Positions 20,838 to 30,273 of a stretch of 64,000 bases of DNA are shown in pieces; the stretch's first letter is position 1, and every line of letters begins with the position of its first letter. The stretch is from Bradyrhizobium sp. LTSP849 (GTDB lineage: Bacteria; Pseudomonadota; Alphaproteobacteria; Rhizobiales; Xanthobacteraceae). The notes beneath the pieces were generated by a model that had not been told where the DNA came from, did no database searches, and saw nothing but the letters and a program-made list of their open reading frames with translations. Made by a program: the position numbers and the translations under genes. Location: positions 1-64,000 of the forward strand of contig NZ_JYMR01000026.1 of NCBI RefSeq assembly GCF_000938255.1. Reading direction: 5' to 3'.

Positions 20838-21611
20838 TCACACCATCCGTTCCGCCACGACCATGTAGTTCACGTCCATGTCGGAGGAGAGGGTCCATTT
20901 GTCGGCCAAGGGGCTGTAGACGACGCCGGTCTGCTCGGTGATGACGAGGCGGTTGTCCAAAAGGTATTTCGTCAGCTCGTCGGGGGTGACGAACTTGTTC
21001 CATTCATGGGTGCCGCGCGGCAGCCAGCGCAGGACGTATTCGGCACCGACGATGGCGAGGGCGAAGCTCTTCCAGTTCCGGTTCAGCGTCGAGACCACCA
21101 TCAGGCCATTCGGCTTCAGCATCGACGCGCACCGCTTCAGGAAAACGCCGACATCAACGACGTGCTCGACCACCTCCATCGCCAACACGATGTCGAAACG
21201 CTCGCGCGGGTCGATCTCTTCGACCGTGGTGCAGCGGTAGTCGATCGACAGATGCCCCTTGTCGGCATGGAGCTTGGCGGCCGCGATGTTGCTGACCGAC
21301 GGATCCACGCCGATGACCTGCGCCCCCAGCCGCGACAGCGGCTCGCACAACAGGCCGGCGCCGCAACCGATGTCGAGCACGCGCAGGCCGCCGAGGCAGT
21401 TGAGGCTGCGCACGTTGCGTTCGAACTTGCGACAGGCCGCATCGCGGATGTAGCCGAGCCGCAGCGGATTGATCCGGTGCAGCGGCGCCATTTTGCCCTT
21501 GGGGTCCCACCACTCCGCCGAGAGTTTCGAGAATTTTGCGATCTCGGCGGCGTCGACGGTCGAGCCCGGCTGGGCGCTTTCGGCTGCGGAAGTATTTTGC
21601 TGCATGCTCAT
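20838..21611 (-). CDS. ubiG: Ubiquinone biosynthesis O-methyltransferase UbiG
   Basis: A 257-aa SAM-dependent enzyme that performs both O-methylations in ubiquinone synthesis. Motif I is LDIGCGAGLLCEPL and the family-specific EWWDPKGKMAPLHRINPLR lies near residue 34. Full length. Its start lies 14 bp past the stop of the PH-domain gene upstream, so the two may be co-transcribed. Confidence 0.95.
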   Translation of the reverse strand: MSMQQNTSAAESAQPGSTVDAAEIAKFSKLSAEWWDPKGKMAPLHRINPLRLGYIRDAACRKFERNVRSLNCLGGLRVLDIGCGAGLLCEPLSRLGAQVIGVDPSVSNIAAAKLHADKGHLSIDYRCTTVEEIDPRERFDIVLAMEVVEHVVDVGVFLKRCASMLKPNGLMVVSTLNRNWKSFALAIVGAEYVLRWLPRGTHEWNKFVTPDELTKYLLDNRLVITEQTGVVYSPLADKWTLSSDMDVNYMVVAERMV

Positions 21612-21625
21612 GGATATGCGCGGTC

Positions 21626-22093
21626 CTAGCGCGTGGTGATCGAACTACGGAAAGCGAGCGGCGAGGCGATGGTCGTGATCTTCTCGATCCCCTCACCCAC
21701 ACCCCGGATGGTCACGTCGCCATAGTTGAGAATACGTCCAAGAATCGACTGGTCGACGTCGACACTCTCGACCTTGTCCAGCGCCATCTCGAAGGTGCGG
21801 CGTTTGATGAACCCGGTCTTGTGCACAACCCGCAGATTGGTGACGTCGGTCTCGGTGGTGAAGCGATGGAACCAGCCCTTCACGGTCCAATACAGGGCGG
21901 CCAGCGCCACGAGGCCCGAGCCGAGCAGACACAGCACCATCGCGCTGTAGATGTCGATCTGACGGGAGGCTACGAACAGGCCTAAGGCCACGATCCAGGC
22001 CAGGATAGCCGGAAAATAGAAGATCCAGTGCGCATTGGTCGAATACAGCACCCGCTCGCCCGGTTGCAGGATCTCGTCGATATAACGCGCCAT
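21626..22093 (-). CDS. Bacterial PH-domain (YdbT/DUF304-type) membrane protein
   Basis: A 155-aa protein. A short leader (LQPGERVLYSTNAHW) is followed by two membrane segments (about residues 25-43 and 51-68) and then a bPH2 domain with VVHKTGFIKRRTFEMALDKVESVDV. The function is unknown; such proteins sit in the inner membrane. It is upstream of ubiG and divergent from lysC. Confidence 0.85.
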   Translation of the reverse strand: MARYIDEILQPGERVLYSTNAHWIFYFPAILAWIVALGLFVASRQIDIYSAMVLCLLGSGLVALAALYWTVKGWFHRFTTETDVTNLRVVHKTGFIKRRTFEMALDKVESVDVDQSILGRILNYGDVTIRGVGEGIEKITTIASPLAFRSSITTR

Positions 22094-22264
22094 GATCTCG
22101 GTTAATCCATTACCCCCAAAGGCCTGCCGACCCCGCGCCCTGCCCCCGCAGGAACCCGCTTGCCCCCGGCCCCGCCGCTAGGTATACGCGCGGTCGGTAG
22201 CCGCAGGGCATCCGTCCAGCGCGGGTCACCATACTTATCCTTAAGAGGGAATGCACGCGTCGTC

Positions 22265-23521
22265 ATGAGCCGCCTCGTGATGAAATTCGGCGGCACATCC
22301 GTCGCCAACATCGAACGTATCCGCAACGTCGCACGCCATGTGAAGCGTGAGGTCGACGCCGGCCACGAGGTGGCTGTGGTCGTCTCCGCGATGTCCGGCA
22401 AGACCAACGAGCTGGTGGCCTGGTGCACCGAGGCCTCGCCGATGCACGACGCGCGCGAATACGACGCCGTCGTCGCCTCCGGCGAACAGGTCACCTCGGG
22501 CCTGCTCGCCATCGCGCTCCAGGGCATGGGTATCCAGGCCCGCTCCTGGCAGGGCTGGCAGATCCCGATCAAGACCAGCGACGCCCATGCCTCGGCCCGG
22601 ATCGAGGACATCGACGGCACCGAGATCATCAACCGCTTCAAGGAGCGGAAGGAAGTCGCCGTCATCGCCGGCTTCCAGGGCATCAATCCTCTGACGAATC
22701 GCATCACCACACTCGGCCGCGGCGGCTCCGACACCTCGGCGGTGGCGATCGCCGCCGCCGTCAAGGCCGACCGCTGCGACATCTACACCGACGTCGATGG
22801 CGTCTACACCACCGACCCGCGAATCGTGCCGAAGGCCCGCCGGCTCGACAAGATCGCGTTCGAGGACATGCTGGAACTGGCCTCCCAGGGTGCGAAAGTG
22901 CTCCAGGTGCGCTCGGTGGAACTCGGCATGGTCCACAACATGCCGATCTTCGTCCGCTCGAGCTTCGACAAGCCCGAGGATATCGACCCGCATGCCAACA
23001 AGCCGCCCGGCACGCTGATTTGCAGTGAGGAGGAGATCATGGAAAACCACGTCGTCACGGGCATCGCCTTCTCGAAGGACGAGGCCCAGATCTCGGTCCG
23101 CCAGATCGAGGACAAGCCCGGCGTGGCGGCGTCGATCTTCGGCCCGCTCGCGGACGCCAATATCAACGTCGACATGATCGTTCAAAACGTTTCTGAAGAC
23201 GGCAAGACCACCGACCTCACCTTCACGGTGCCGGCCGCGGACTATAATCGGGCCAAGGATACGATCACCGCCGCCAAGGCCACGATCGGCTATATCAGGC
23301 TCGACACCGCCACCGACGTCGCCAAGATTTCGGTGATCGGCAGCGGCATGCGCAGCCATGCCGGCGTCGCCGCCCAGGCGTTTTCGGCCCTCGCCGGACG
23401 GAATATCAACATCCGGGCCATCACAACTTCCGAGATCAAATTCTCGGTTCTGATCGACACCGCCTATACCGAGCTTGCGGTGCGCACCCTGCACACGCTC
23501 TACGGTCTCGATCAGGCTTAG
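22265..23521 (+). CDS. lysC: Aspartate kinase
   Basis: The first enzyme of the lysine, threonine and methionine pathway, 418 aa. The kinase fold opens with VMKFGGTSV and includes GRGGSDTSA and YTDVDGVYTTDPR; two ACT domains follow (from about residue 265) for feedback control. ATG 22265 fits the conserved N-terminus; the 35-residue extension upstream is not conserved in character. Confidence 0.96.
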   Translation: MSRLVMKFGGTSVANIERIRNVARHVKREVDAGHEVAVVVSAMSGKTNELVAWCTEASPMHDAREYDAVVASGEQVTSGLLAIALQGMGIQARSWQGWQIPIKTSDAHASARIEDIDGTEIINRFKERKEVAVIAGFQGINPLTNRITTLGRGGSDTSAVAIAAAVKADRCDIYTDVDGVYTTDPRIVPKARRLDKIAFEDMLELASQGAKVLQVRSVELGMVHNMPIFVRSSFDKPEDIDPHANKPPGTLICSEEEIMENHVVTGIAFSKDEAQISVRQIEDKPGVAASIFGPLADANINVDMIVQNVSEDGKTTDLTFTVPAADYNRAKDTITAAKATIGYIRLDTATDVAKISVIGSGMRSHAGVAAQAFSALAGRNINIRAITTSEIKFSVLIDTAYTELAVRTLHTLYGLDQA

Positions 23522-23550
23522 ACTAATTTTCTCTTAGCGGTCGCAGCAAA

Positions 23551-23574
23551 CGCGAAGGTGTACACACCTTCGCG
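23551..23574. terminator. Strong hairpin after lysC
   Basis: A perfect 10-bp stem CGCGAAGGTG / CACCTTCGCG with a TACA loop begins 30 nt after the lysC stop. There is no U-tract directly after it, so it may be a terminator of reduced form or a block to RNA decay. Confidence 0.5.
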
Positions 23575-23799
23575 TCTGGCAGGCGTTTTGCTTGGCAAAA
23601 CAAGCCCCAATTCGCTATACGGCGAACAGGGTGGGCTGCCACAAACTGTGCCCCAGTGGAGGCGGTGCTGATTCGGCTCAGGCGACGGTCCTAGCGATCG
23701 CTTGGGGCCGGCGCCGGATGAGCAAATTCGTTGTTTTTCTGGATTTTCGGGCGAGCCGCCGGAGCCCCTTTCGGGTCCGGCTGACGGAGGAGATTGACG

Positions 23800-26067
23800 G
23801 TGCGGAGCGCGTCGGGAGGTCCCCGCGTCTTGTTGAGACGGCTCCGCGAAACCATGGCGGAGCAGGTCTCGGCCCAGGAGCGGCTGGACAAGATCGTGGT
23901 GCTGATCGCCGCCAACATGGTGGCCGAGGTGTGCTCGGTCTATGTGCTGCGCGTCGACAACACGCTCGAGCTCTACGCCACCGAAGGCCTCAATCGCGAG
24001 GCGGTGCACCATACCGTGCTGAGCGCCCATGAGGGTCTGGTCGGCCTCGTCGCCAGCGAGGCGACCCCGCTCAATCTGAACGACGCGCAGAGCCATCCGG
24101 CCTTCTCGTTCCGCCCGGAGACCGGCGAAGAAATCTATCACTCCTTCCTCGGCGTGCCGATCTTGCGGGCCGGCAACACGCTCGGCGTGCTGGTGGTGCA
24201 GAACCGCGCCAAGCGCACCTATGTCGAGGAAGAGCTCGAGGCGCTGCAAACTACCGCCATGGTGCTGGCGGAGCTGATCGCCTCCGGTGAATTGTCCGCA
24301 CTCGCCCAGCCGGGCGCTGAGCCGGCCGCGCGCCATTCGACGCAGAAGGCCGGCGCGATTCTCTCGGAAGGCATCGCGCTCGGCCATGTCGTGCTGCACG
24401 AGCCGCGCGTCGTCATCAAGGACTACATCGCCGAGGACCTGCCGAAGGAAATCAAGCGGCTCGACACCGCGCTCGCCAAGCTGCGCTCGGACCTCGACCG
24501 CATGCTTGAGCGCGGCGACGTCGCCGAGGGCGGCGAGCACCGCGACGTGCTCGAAGCCTACCGCATGTTCGCCAACGACCAGGGCTGGTCGCACAAGCTG
24601 CACGAGGCGGTCGCCACCGGCCTCACGGCGGAAGCCGCCGTCGAACGCGTGCAGTCCGACACCCGCGCTCGCATGCTGCGCGTGACAGATCCCTATTTGC
24701 GCGACCGGCTGCACGATCTCGAGGATCTCGGCTACCGCCTGATGCGGCAGCTGGTCGGACAGGACCACGCGCCATCGCGCGAGCAAATGCCCGACAACGC
24801 AATCGTCATCGCGCGCGCGATGGGACCGGCGGCGCTGCTCGACTATGACCGCAAGCGCCTGCGCGGCATCGTGCTGGAGGAAGGCACCGCCAATTCCCAT
24901 GTCTCGATCGTGGCGCGTGCGCTCGGAATCCCTGCGGTCGGCGAGGTGCCGAACGCGACGGGCATCGCCGACCCCGGCGACGCCATCATCGTCGACGGCA
25001 CCTCGGGTGCGATCTATGTGCGCCCGTCGCAGGAGATCGAGGCGGCCTATGCCGAGCGCGTGCGCTTTCGCGCTCGCCGCCAGGCGCAGTATCTGGCGCT
25101 GCGCGACCGGCCCTGCGTCACCAAGGACGGCCAGAAGGTCGAGCTGATGATCAATGCGGGTCTCGCCATCGACCTGCCCCATATCGAGGACACCGGCAGC
25201 GCCGGCATTGGCCTGTTCCGCACCGAGCTGCAGTTCATGGTCGGCCAGAGCCTGCCGCGCACCAGCGACCAGCTTGCGCTCTATCGCACCGTGCTGGATG
25301 CGGCAGGCCACAAGCCCGTCACCTTCCGTACGCTCGACATCGGCGGCGACAAGGCGCTGCCCTATATGGAGACCGTGATCGAGGAAAATCCCGCGCTCGG
25401 TTGGCGCGCGATCCGGCTCGGGCTCGACCGTCCCGGCCTGTTGCGCGGCCAGATCCGCGCACTGCTGCGCGCCGGCGGCGGCCGCGCGTTGCGCGTGATG
25501 TTCCCGATGATCTCGGAGGTCGCCGAGTTCGATGCGGCGAAGGCGCTGGTCGAGCGCGAGCTCACTTATCTGCGCCAGCATGGCCACACGCTGCCGGAGC
25601 GGATCGATATCGGCACCATGGTCGAAGTGCCGGCGCTGCTCTACCAGCTCGACGAGCTGCTGAAGAAGGTCGACTTCATCTCGGTCGGCTCCAACGATCT
25701 GTTCCAGTTCCTGTTCGCGGTCGACCGCGGCAATGCCAAGGTCTCCGAGCGCTTCGACACCATGTCGGCGCCGATCCTGCGCGTGCTGCGCGAGATCGCG
25801 TGCAAAGCCAACGCAGCGAAGAAGTCAGTGTCGCTCTGTGGCGAGATGGCCTCAAAGCCGATCGGCGCGCTGGCACTGATCGCGATGGGCTATCGCTCGC
25901 TGTCGCTTTCGGCGACAGCGCTCGGCCCGGTCAAGGCGATGGTGATCGATCTCGATTCGAAAAAGGCCGAAGCGATGCTCGGCCCGTTGCTGGATGCGCC
26001 GGCCGGCAGCGTCTCGATCCGGCAGAAGCTGACGGAATTTGCCGAGGCCGAGGGCTTGGCGTTGTAG
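23800..26067 (+). CDS. ptsP: PTS enzyme I-Ntr (phosphoenolpyruvate phosphotransferase)
   Basis: A 755-aa EI-Ntr that starts the nitrogen PTS phosphorelay from PEP. An N-terminal GAF domain (about residues 15-160) is followed by the phosphohistidine domain with NSHVSIVARALGIPAV (His about 367) and the PEP-binding barrel (GIGLFRTELQF, SVGSNDLFQF, SLCGEMASKP). GTG 23800 is preferred: GGAGGAG ends 7 nt upstream, whereas the in-frame TTG at 23794 is too close to it. It lies between lysC and prfA, an order I recall from other rhizobia. Confidence 0.95.
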   Translation: MRSASGGPRVLLRRLRETMAEQVSAQERLDKIVVLIAANMVAEVCSVYVLRVDNTLELYATEGLNREAVHHTVLSAHEGLVGLVASEATPLNLNDAQSHPAFSFRPETGEEIYHSFLGVPILRAGNTLGVLVVQNRAKRTYVEEELEALQTTAMVLAELIASGELSALAQPGAEPAARHSTQKAGAILSEGIALGHVVLHEPRVVIKDYIAEDLPKEIKRLDTALAKLRSDLDRMLERGDVAEGGEHRDVLEAYRMFANDQGWSHKLHEAVATGLTAEAAVERVQSDTRARMLRVTDPYLRDRLHDLEDLGYRLMRQLVGQDHAPSREQMPDNAIVIARAMGPAALLDYDRKRLRGIVLEEGTANSHVSIVARALGIPAVGEVPNATGIADPGDAIIVDGTSGAIYVRPSQEIEAAYAERVRFRARRQAQYLALRDRPCVTKDGQKVELMINAGLAIDLPHIEDTGSAGIGLFRTELQFMVGQSLPRTSDQLALYRTVLDAAGHKPVTFRTLDIGGDKALPYMETVIEENPALGWRAIRLGLDRPGLLRGQIRALLRAGGGRALRVMFPMISEVAEFDAAKALVERELTYLRQHGHTLPERIDIGTMVEVPALLYQLDELLKKVDFISVGSNDLFQFLFAVDRGNAKVSERFDTMSAPILRVLREIACKANAAKKSVSLCGEMASKPIGALALIAMGYRSLSLSATALGPVKAMVIDLDSKKAEAMLGPLLDAPAGSVSIRQKLTEFAEAEGLAL

Positions 26068-26125
26068 CGGGCCCGTCCGCCCGCCTTCGCCGCCTCGCCT
26101 CCTTCCGCCATTTGAGACCATACCG

Positions 26126-27211
26126 ATGTCGTCACTCCCCGAAGCCAAACTGGACGTCCTGCTCGCGCATCACGCCTCGCTCGAGGCCGAATCGCTCGGC
26201 CAGCTCTCCTCCGAGCGCTACGTGCAGGTCACGCGCGAGCTCGCCGAGATCGGCCCGCTGATCGAGGCGGTGAAGGCCTATCGTTCTGCCGTCAAAGAAC
26301 TCGCCGACACCGAGGCGCTGATCGCCGATCCCACCACGGATGCCGAGATGCGCAGCATGGCGGAGTCCGAACGCGCAGAGCTCAACCCGAAGATCGAAGA
26401 ACTGGTCCAGAAGATCCGCGTCGCGCTGCTGCCCAAGGACGCCATGGACGACCGCAACGTGGTGCTGGAAATCCGCGCCGGCACCGGCGGCGACGAGGCC
26501 TCATTGTTCGCCGGCGACTTGTTCCGGATGTACGAGCGCTTCGCGAGCCTTCAGGGCTGGAAGGTGGAGGTAATCTCGGCGAGCGAGGGCACCGTCGGCG
26601 GTTACAAGGAAATCATCGCGGAGGTGCAGGGTCGCGGCGCGTTCTCAAAACTGAAATTCGAGTCCGGCGTGCATCGGGTGCAGCGCGTGCCTGACACCGA
26701 GACGCAGGGGCGCATTCACACATCCGCGGCGACCGTCGCCGTGATGCCGGAGGTCGAGGAGGTCGACATCGACATCAAGAACGACGATTTGCGGATCGAG
26801 ACCATGCGCGCGGGAGGCGCCGGCGGCCAGCACGTCAACAAGACCGAATCGGCGATCCGCATCACCCATATCCCGACCGGCATCGTCGTGATGATGCAGG
26901 ACAGCCGCTCGCAGCACAAGAATCGCGCGTCCGCCATGAACATCCTGCGCTCACGCATCTACGACGCCGAGCAACAGCGCGTCGACGCGGCACGCTCGGC
27001 CGAGCGCAAGGAGAAGGTCGGGTCCGGCGACCGCAGCGAGCGCATCCGCACCTATAATTTCCCGCAAGGACGCGTCACCGACCACCGCATCAATTTGACC
27101 CTCTACAAGCTGCCGCAGGTGATCGCGGGCGAAGCAATCGGCGAATTGATCGACGCGCTGACCACCGAGCACCAGGCAGCCCAGCTCGCCGCGCAAGGCG
27201 CGGCGGCGTGA
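26126..27211 (+). CDS. prfA: Peptide chain release factor 1
   Basis: A 361-aa RF1 that ends translation at UAA and UAG. The stop-codon reading PxT motif is seen as VPDTETQGR, and the catalytic GGQ is in AGGAGGQHVNKTES. ATG 26126 matches the usual RF1 N-terminus. prmC, which methylates the GGQ glutamine, follows 7 bp downstream. Confidence 0.97.
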   Translation: MSSLPEAKLDVLLAHHASLEAESLGQLSSERYVQVTRELAEIGPLIEAVKAYRSAVKELADTEALIADPTTDAEMRSMAESERAELNPKIEELVQKIRVALLPKDAMDDRNVVLEIRAGTGGDEASLFAGDLFRMYERFASLQGWKVEVISASEGTVGGYKEIIAEVQGRGAFSKLKFESGVHRVQRVPDTETQGRIHTSAATVAVMPEVEEVDIDIKNDDLRIETMRAGGAGGQHVNKTESAIRITHIPTGIVVMMQDSRSQHKNRASAMNILRSRIYDAEQQRVDAARSAERKEKVGSGDRSERIRTYNFPQGRVTDHRINLTLYKLPQVIAGEAIGELIDALTTEHQAAQLAAQGAAA

Positions 27212-27218
27212 CCGGCGC

Positions 27219-28100
27219 GTGAGCAATCCCTTCACCGGACAGCCAATCGAGAGCGCACGGCGCGGGCTCGCCGCGCAATTGAGATCGGCGCAGCTCGACG
27301 AAGCCGAGCTCGACACCCGCATCCTGCTCGGTGCCGCGCTTGGTCTCGATCTGACCGGCCTGATTGCGCAGGCCGCCCGCGCCCTCACCGAAGCCGAGGC
27401 GTCGCAGCTCGCACAATATGCGCAGCGTCGCATCGCCGGCGAGCCGGTGGCGCGCATTCTCGGCGTGTGCGAGTTCTGGGGTTTGCCGTTGCGACTGTCG
27501 GAAGCAACCCTGATCCCGCGTCCCGATACCGAGACGGTGGTTGAGCATGCGCTCGAACTTTTTCGCGAGCAGCCCACATCCCATCGCCCGCGCATCGCCG
27601 ACATCGGCACCGGGTCCGGCGCGATCCTGCTCGCGCTGCTGCACGAGATTCCGGCTGCCTTCGGCGTCGGCACCGATCTCAGCCTCACCGCGCTCGGCAC
27701 TGCCGGGGCCAATGCCGCCGCTCTCGGCCTTGCCGACCGCGCGGCCTTCGTCGCCTGCTCCTATGCGGCGGCGCTCTCGGGCCCGTTCGATCTCATCGTG
27801 TCGAATCCACCCTATATTCCCTCAGCTGAAATCCCGAAATTGAGCGTCGAAGTCCGCGAGCACGATCCGCATCTGGCGCTCGATGGCGGCAACGACGGAT
27901 ATGATGCCTACCGCGCCTTGATCCCCCAGGCGGCTGAGCGGCTCGCCCCCGGCGGAGCGCTGATCGTCGAGGCCGGACAGGGTCAGGCGCGAAATATTGA
28001 AACCTTGATGACCGCCGCCGCGTTATCGGTGGACAGACCGCCCAAGGCTGACCTGGCGGGCATCCCGAGGGCCGTTTCGGCCCGAAAAATGCCTCCATAA
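27219..28100 (+). CDS. prmC: Release-factor glutamine N5-methyltransferase PrmC
   Basis: A 293-aa enzyme that methylates the GGQ glutamine of release factors. Motif I is ADIGTGSGAILLAL and the substrate-binding motif is NPPYIPS (about residue 194). It opens with GTG (27219). The tail after about residue 260 is somewhat longer than the E. coli enzyme. Confidence 0.95.
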   Translation: MSNPFTGQPIESARRGLAAQLRSAQLDEAELDTRILLGAALGLDLTGLIAQAARALTEAEASQLAQYAQRRIAGEPVARILGVCEFWGLPLRLSEATLIPRPDTETVVEHALELFREQPTSHRPRIADIGTGSGAILLALLHEIPAAFGVGTDLSLTALGTAGANAAALGLADRAAFVACSYAAALSGPFDLIVSNPPYIPSAEIPKLSVEVREHDPHLALDGGNDGYDAYRALIPQAAERLAPGGALIVEAGQGQARNIETLMTAAALSVDRPPKADLAGIPRAVSARKMPP

Positions 28101-28563
28101 AAGCCGGATTGGGCTCCAAAAAACCTCTTGGAATATCCGGTTGGAACGACTACGTTCTTCCCAACATATCGGTGTCGGCCCCGTGGACTTACGGGCGAAA
28201 GCCGGGCTCTCAAGCGAGAGCTTCACTGATTTAAGGTTCCATGCCGCAGGTTCTGTTAAGCGCGATGGCCCATTGAGGTACGCTGCTTTCCGACCGCAAC
28301 GTGAACGAAAGCCTGATATTGCGCGCGAAGATTAACGCAAGAAACCAGGGCTTGTTTTGGCAGGCAAAATGAATGGGTTCGCTGGCGATGAATGCTGGCG
28401 GGTGGGGAACGCGTCCTTGTTGAACGCGACGGTCGACGAACATCGGCAGGGTCTAATCCGCTCTCGCGTGCGCTGCGCGCGAGACATGTGAACCGCTGTC
28501 ATTGGGTCACTCACAGCAATCAGTAATGCGTGCAACCTTTAGGGCTGGAATTAAAGGCAGGAC
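28101..28563. other. 463-bp intergenic region with two hairpins
   Basis: No convincing gene is seen. Two hairpins stand out: GCTCTC-AAGC-GAGAGC (28206-28221) and TCTCGCG-N9-CGCGAGA (28462-28484). The region should contain the DUF4167 promoter; AGGCAGGAC ahead of 28564 is a plausible ribosome site. A small RNA is possible but not shown. Confidence 0.4.
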
Positions 28564-29361
28564 ATGAGAAACGGTCAGAACAAGCAGCGGATGCGCAACC
28601 GCAACAACAACAACAACAGCAATAATAACAACAACAATCACAACCGGCGCGGCCAGAACCCGATGACCCGGGTCTACGAATCGAACGGGCCCGACATCAA
28701 GATCCGCGGCACCGCCTCGCACATCGCCGAGAAATATCTCCAGCTCGCGCGCGATGCGCGCTCCGCATCAGGCGACCCGGTTGCTGCCGAAAACTACTAC
28801 CAGCACGCCGAGCACTATTTCCGCCTGATCGCGACGGCTCAGGAGCAATTCCGCCAGAACCAGCAGCCGCGCGGCGACGAGCCTGTCAACAACAGCAGCG
28901 ACGACGGCGAGGACGACGGCGAGAATTTCTCGAACTTCGGCCAGGAGCCGGGCTTCGTTCCGCAGCCGCCCCAGCAGCAGCAGCCTTATGTGCGCGACGG
29001 CCAGCGCGAGCAGCAGCGTGATTTTCAGCAGCGGGACAACCAACCCTATCAGCGTGAGAACCAGCAGCCGCGCGAGCACCGCGAGCGCGACCACCGTCCG
29101 CAGCCGCAATATCAGCCCCAGCCGCAACCGCCGAACCAGCCGCAGCCTGTCGTCGTCGCTGAAGCCGGCAACGTCGATCGACTGCCCTCCTTCATCACCG
29201 GCCCGCAGCCGCAGCTGAACGGCGGCCAGGGCGCTGGCGTGGAAGGCGGTGGTGCCGGCGAGCGCTTCCCGCGGCGACGCCGCCGGCCGCATGCCGGCCC
29301 TCGCCCCGAGCGCGAGGCGGCTCCGGCCGCTTCCGGCGACGATCTCGCCCCCAGCGAGTAA
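28564..29361 (+). CDS. DUF4167 domain protein with Asn- and Gln-rich tracts
   Basis: A 265-aa protein. The N-terminus is basic and very Asn-rich (an N5-S-N6 tract at about residues 14-25). Then comes the conserved DUF4167 core (about 40-100; NGPDIKIRGTASHIAEKYLQ, ENYYQHAEHYFRLI). The rest is low-complexity Gln/Pro/Arg-rich and ends RRRRRPHAGPRP. The basic and disordered make-up suggests nucleic-acid or ribosome contact, which is an inference. Found widely in Rhizobiales, function not known to me. Confidence 0.88.
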   Translation: MRNGQNKQRMRNRNNNNNSNNNNNNHNRRGQNPMTRVYESNGPDIKIRGTASHIAEKYLQLARDARSASGDPVAAENYYQHAEHYFRLIATAQEQFRQNQQPRGDEPVNNSSDDGEDDGENFSNFGQEPGFVPQPPQQQQPYVRDGQREQQRDFQQRDNQPYQRENQQPREHRERDHRPQPQYQPQPQPPNQPQPVVVAEAGNVDRLPSFITGPQPQLNGGQGAGVEGGGAGERFPRRRRRPHAGPRPEREAAPAASGDDLAPSE

Positions 29362-29393
29362 GCCGCAGCGTTTCTTCTGATGTCCTGAACTGC

Positions 29394-29424
29394 ATCGTCC
29401 CGGCCTCGCCGGGACGATTTGCTT
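29394..29424. terminator. Rho-independent-like terminator after DUF4167
   Basis: An 11-bp perfect stem ATCGTCCCGGC / GCCGGGACGAT with a CTC loop (29394-29418) is followed by TTTGCTTTT. It lies 32 bp past the stop and just before the converging methyltransferase. The stem belongs to the same repeat family as 9854-9991, an example of a repeat used as terminator. Confidence 0.7.
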
Positions 29425-30165
29425 TTAAGTGCGCGTCACTGTCGAGGACGGCACCAGAACCGGCTTCAACGAGGGAATCAACCGCGCCCGTTCGCGCTTG
29501 GCCGGGATCGCCCGATAGACCTGCTTGGTGGCCTCGACGATGTGGACGCCGGCAAAGGGCAGCGACAGCGCCGCACCAGCGCGCTCCCACATCTGCGCTG
29601 ATTTGAGCACCCAGCCGCCGGCATAAGGCGGCATGAACAGCGCCTCGCCCCACGAGGTCGGCGTGAACCAGGTCTGGCGCAACAAATCCGTGATCTGCGA
29701 ACGCGAATAGGGCCGGCCGTGTCCGAACGGCGTACTGTCGGTCCGGGTCCACACGCCGCGCCGGTTCGGGATCACCGCGATGACGCGGCCGGATGGCGAC
29801 AGCACCCGCCACACCTCGCGCAGGAGCGCGGCCGGATCGTCCGACATCTCCAGTGCGTGGACCAGCAGGATGCGGTCCACCGCGGCGTCGGGAAGCGGCA
29901 GCGAGAATTCGTCGACCAGCGAGGCCAGCGCGGGGCGTCCCGTCGGCCATTTCAACACGCCCTGGGCCGCCGGCATGAAGGCGATGCAGCGCTCAGCGTC
30001 CTCGCGGAACAGCCCGAGATAGGGCGTGGGATAGCCGATGCCGAGCACGCGCTGACCTTCAGCGCTCGGCCAGCGCTCCCTGAGGCCGCGATTGATCATT
30101 TGCCGCGCCACGATCCCGAGGCGGCGGGAATAAAACTCGCGGAGGTCGACGACATCGATGGTCAT
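29425..30165 (-). CDS. Class I SAM-dependent methyltransferase
   Basis: A 246-aa protein with RVLGIGYPTPYL in the motif I position (a variant lacking the usual GxGxG), then AAVDRILLVHALEM and VWRVLSPSGRVIAVIPNRRG (post-I to motif III). This variant is the form found divergent from gloB in alphaproteobacteria. The substrate is unknown. Confidence 0.8.
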   Translation of the reverse strand: MTIDVVDLREFYSRRLGIVARQMINRGLRERWPSAEGQRVLGIGYPTPYLGLFREDAERCIAFMPAAQGVLKWPTGRPALASLVDEFSLPLPDAAVDRILLVHALEMSDDPAALLREVWRVLSPSGRVIAVIPNRRGVWTRTDSTPFGHGRPYSRSQITDLLRQTWFTPTSWGEALFMPPYAGGWVLKSAQMWERAGAALSLPFAGVHIVEATKQVYRAIPAKRERARLIPSLKPVLVPSSTVTRT

Positions 30166-30273
30166 GACGGCAATGTAACATGCACAAGGCGGCGGCCGCG
30201 CGCCGAATATTGCATTGCCTGCGCAACGTTAACGCCATATTTGTCTGACGGGGCTGAGCCCGATGGAGATGTC

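Noticed and set aside
23518..25587. 689-aa ORF on the minus strand
   Set aside because: Antisense to ptsP; the translation is His/Arg/Asp-rich without a domain and ptsP is a clear family member.
28594..28650. AAC/AAT run taken as a possible repeat array
   Set aside because: It lies in frame inside the DUF4167 gene and encodes its Asn tract; not a CRISPR or independent repeat.
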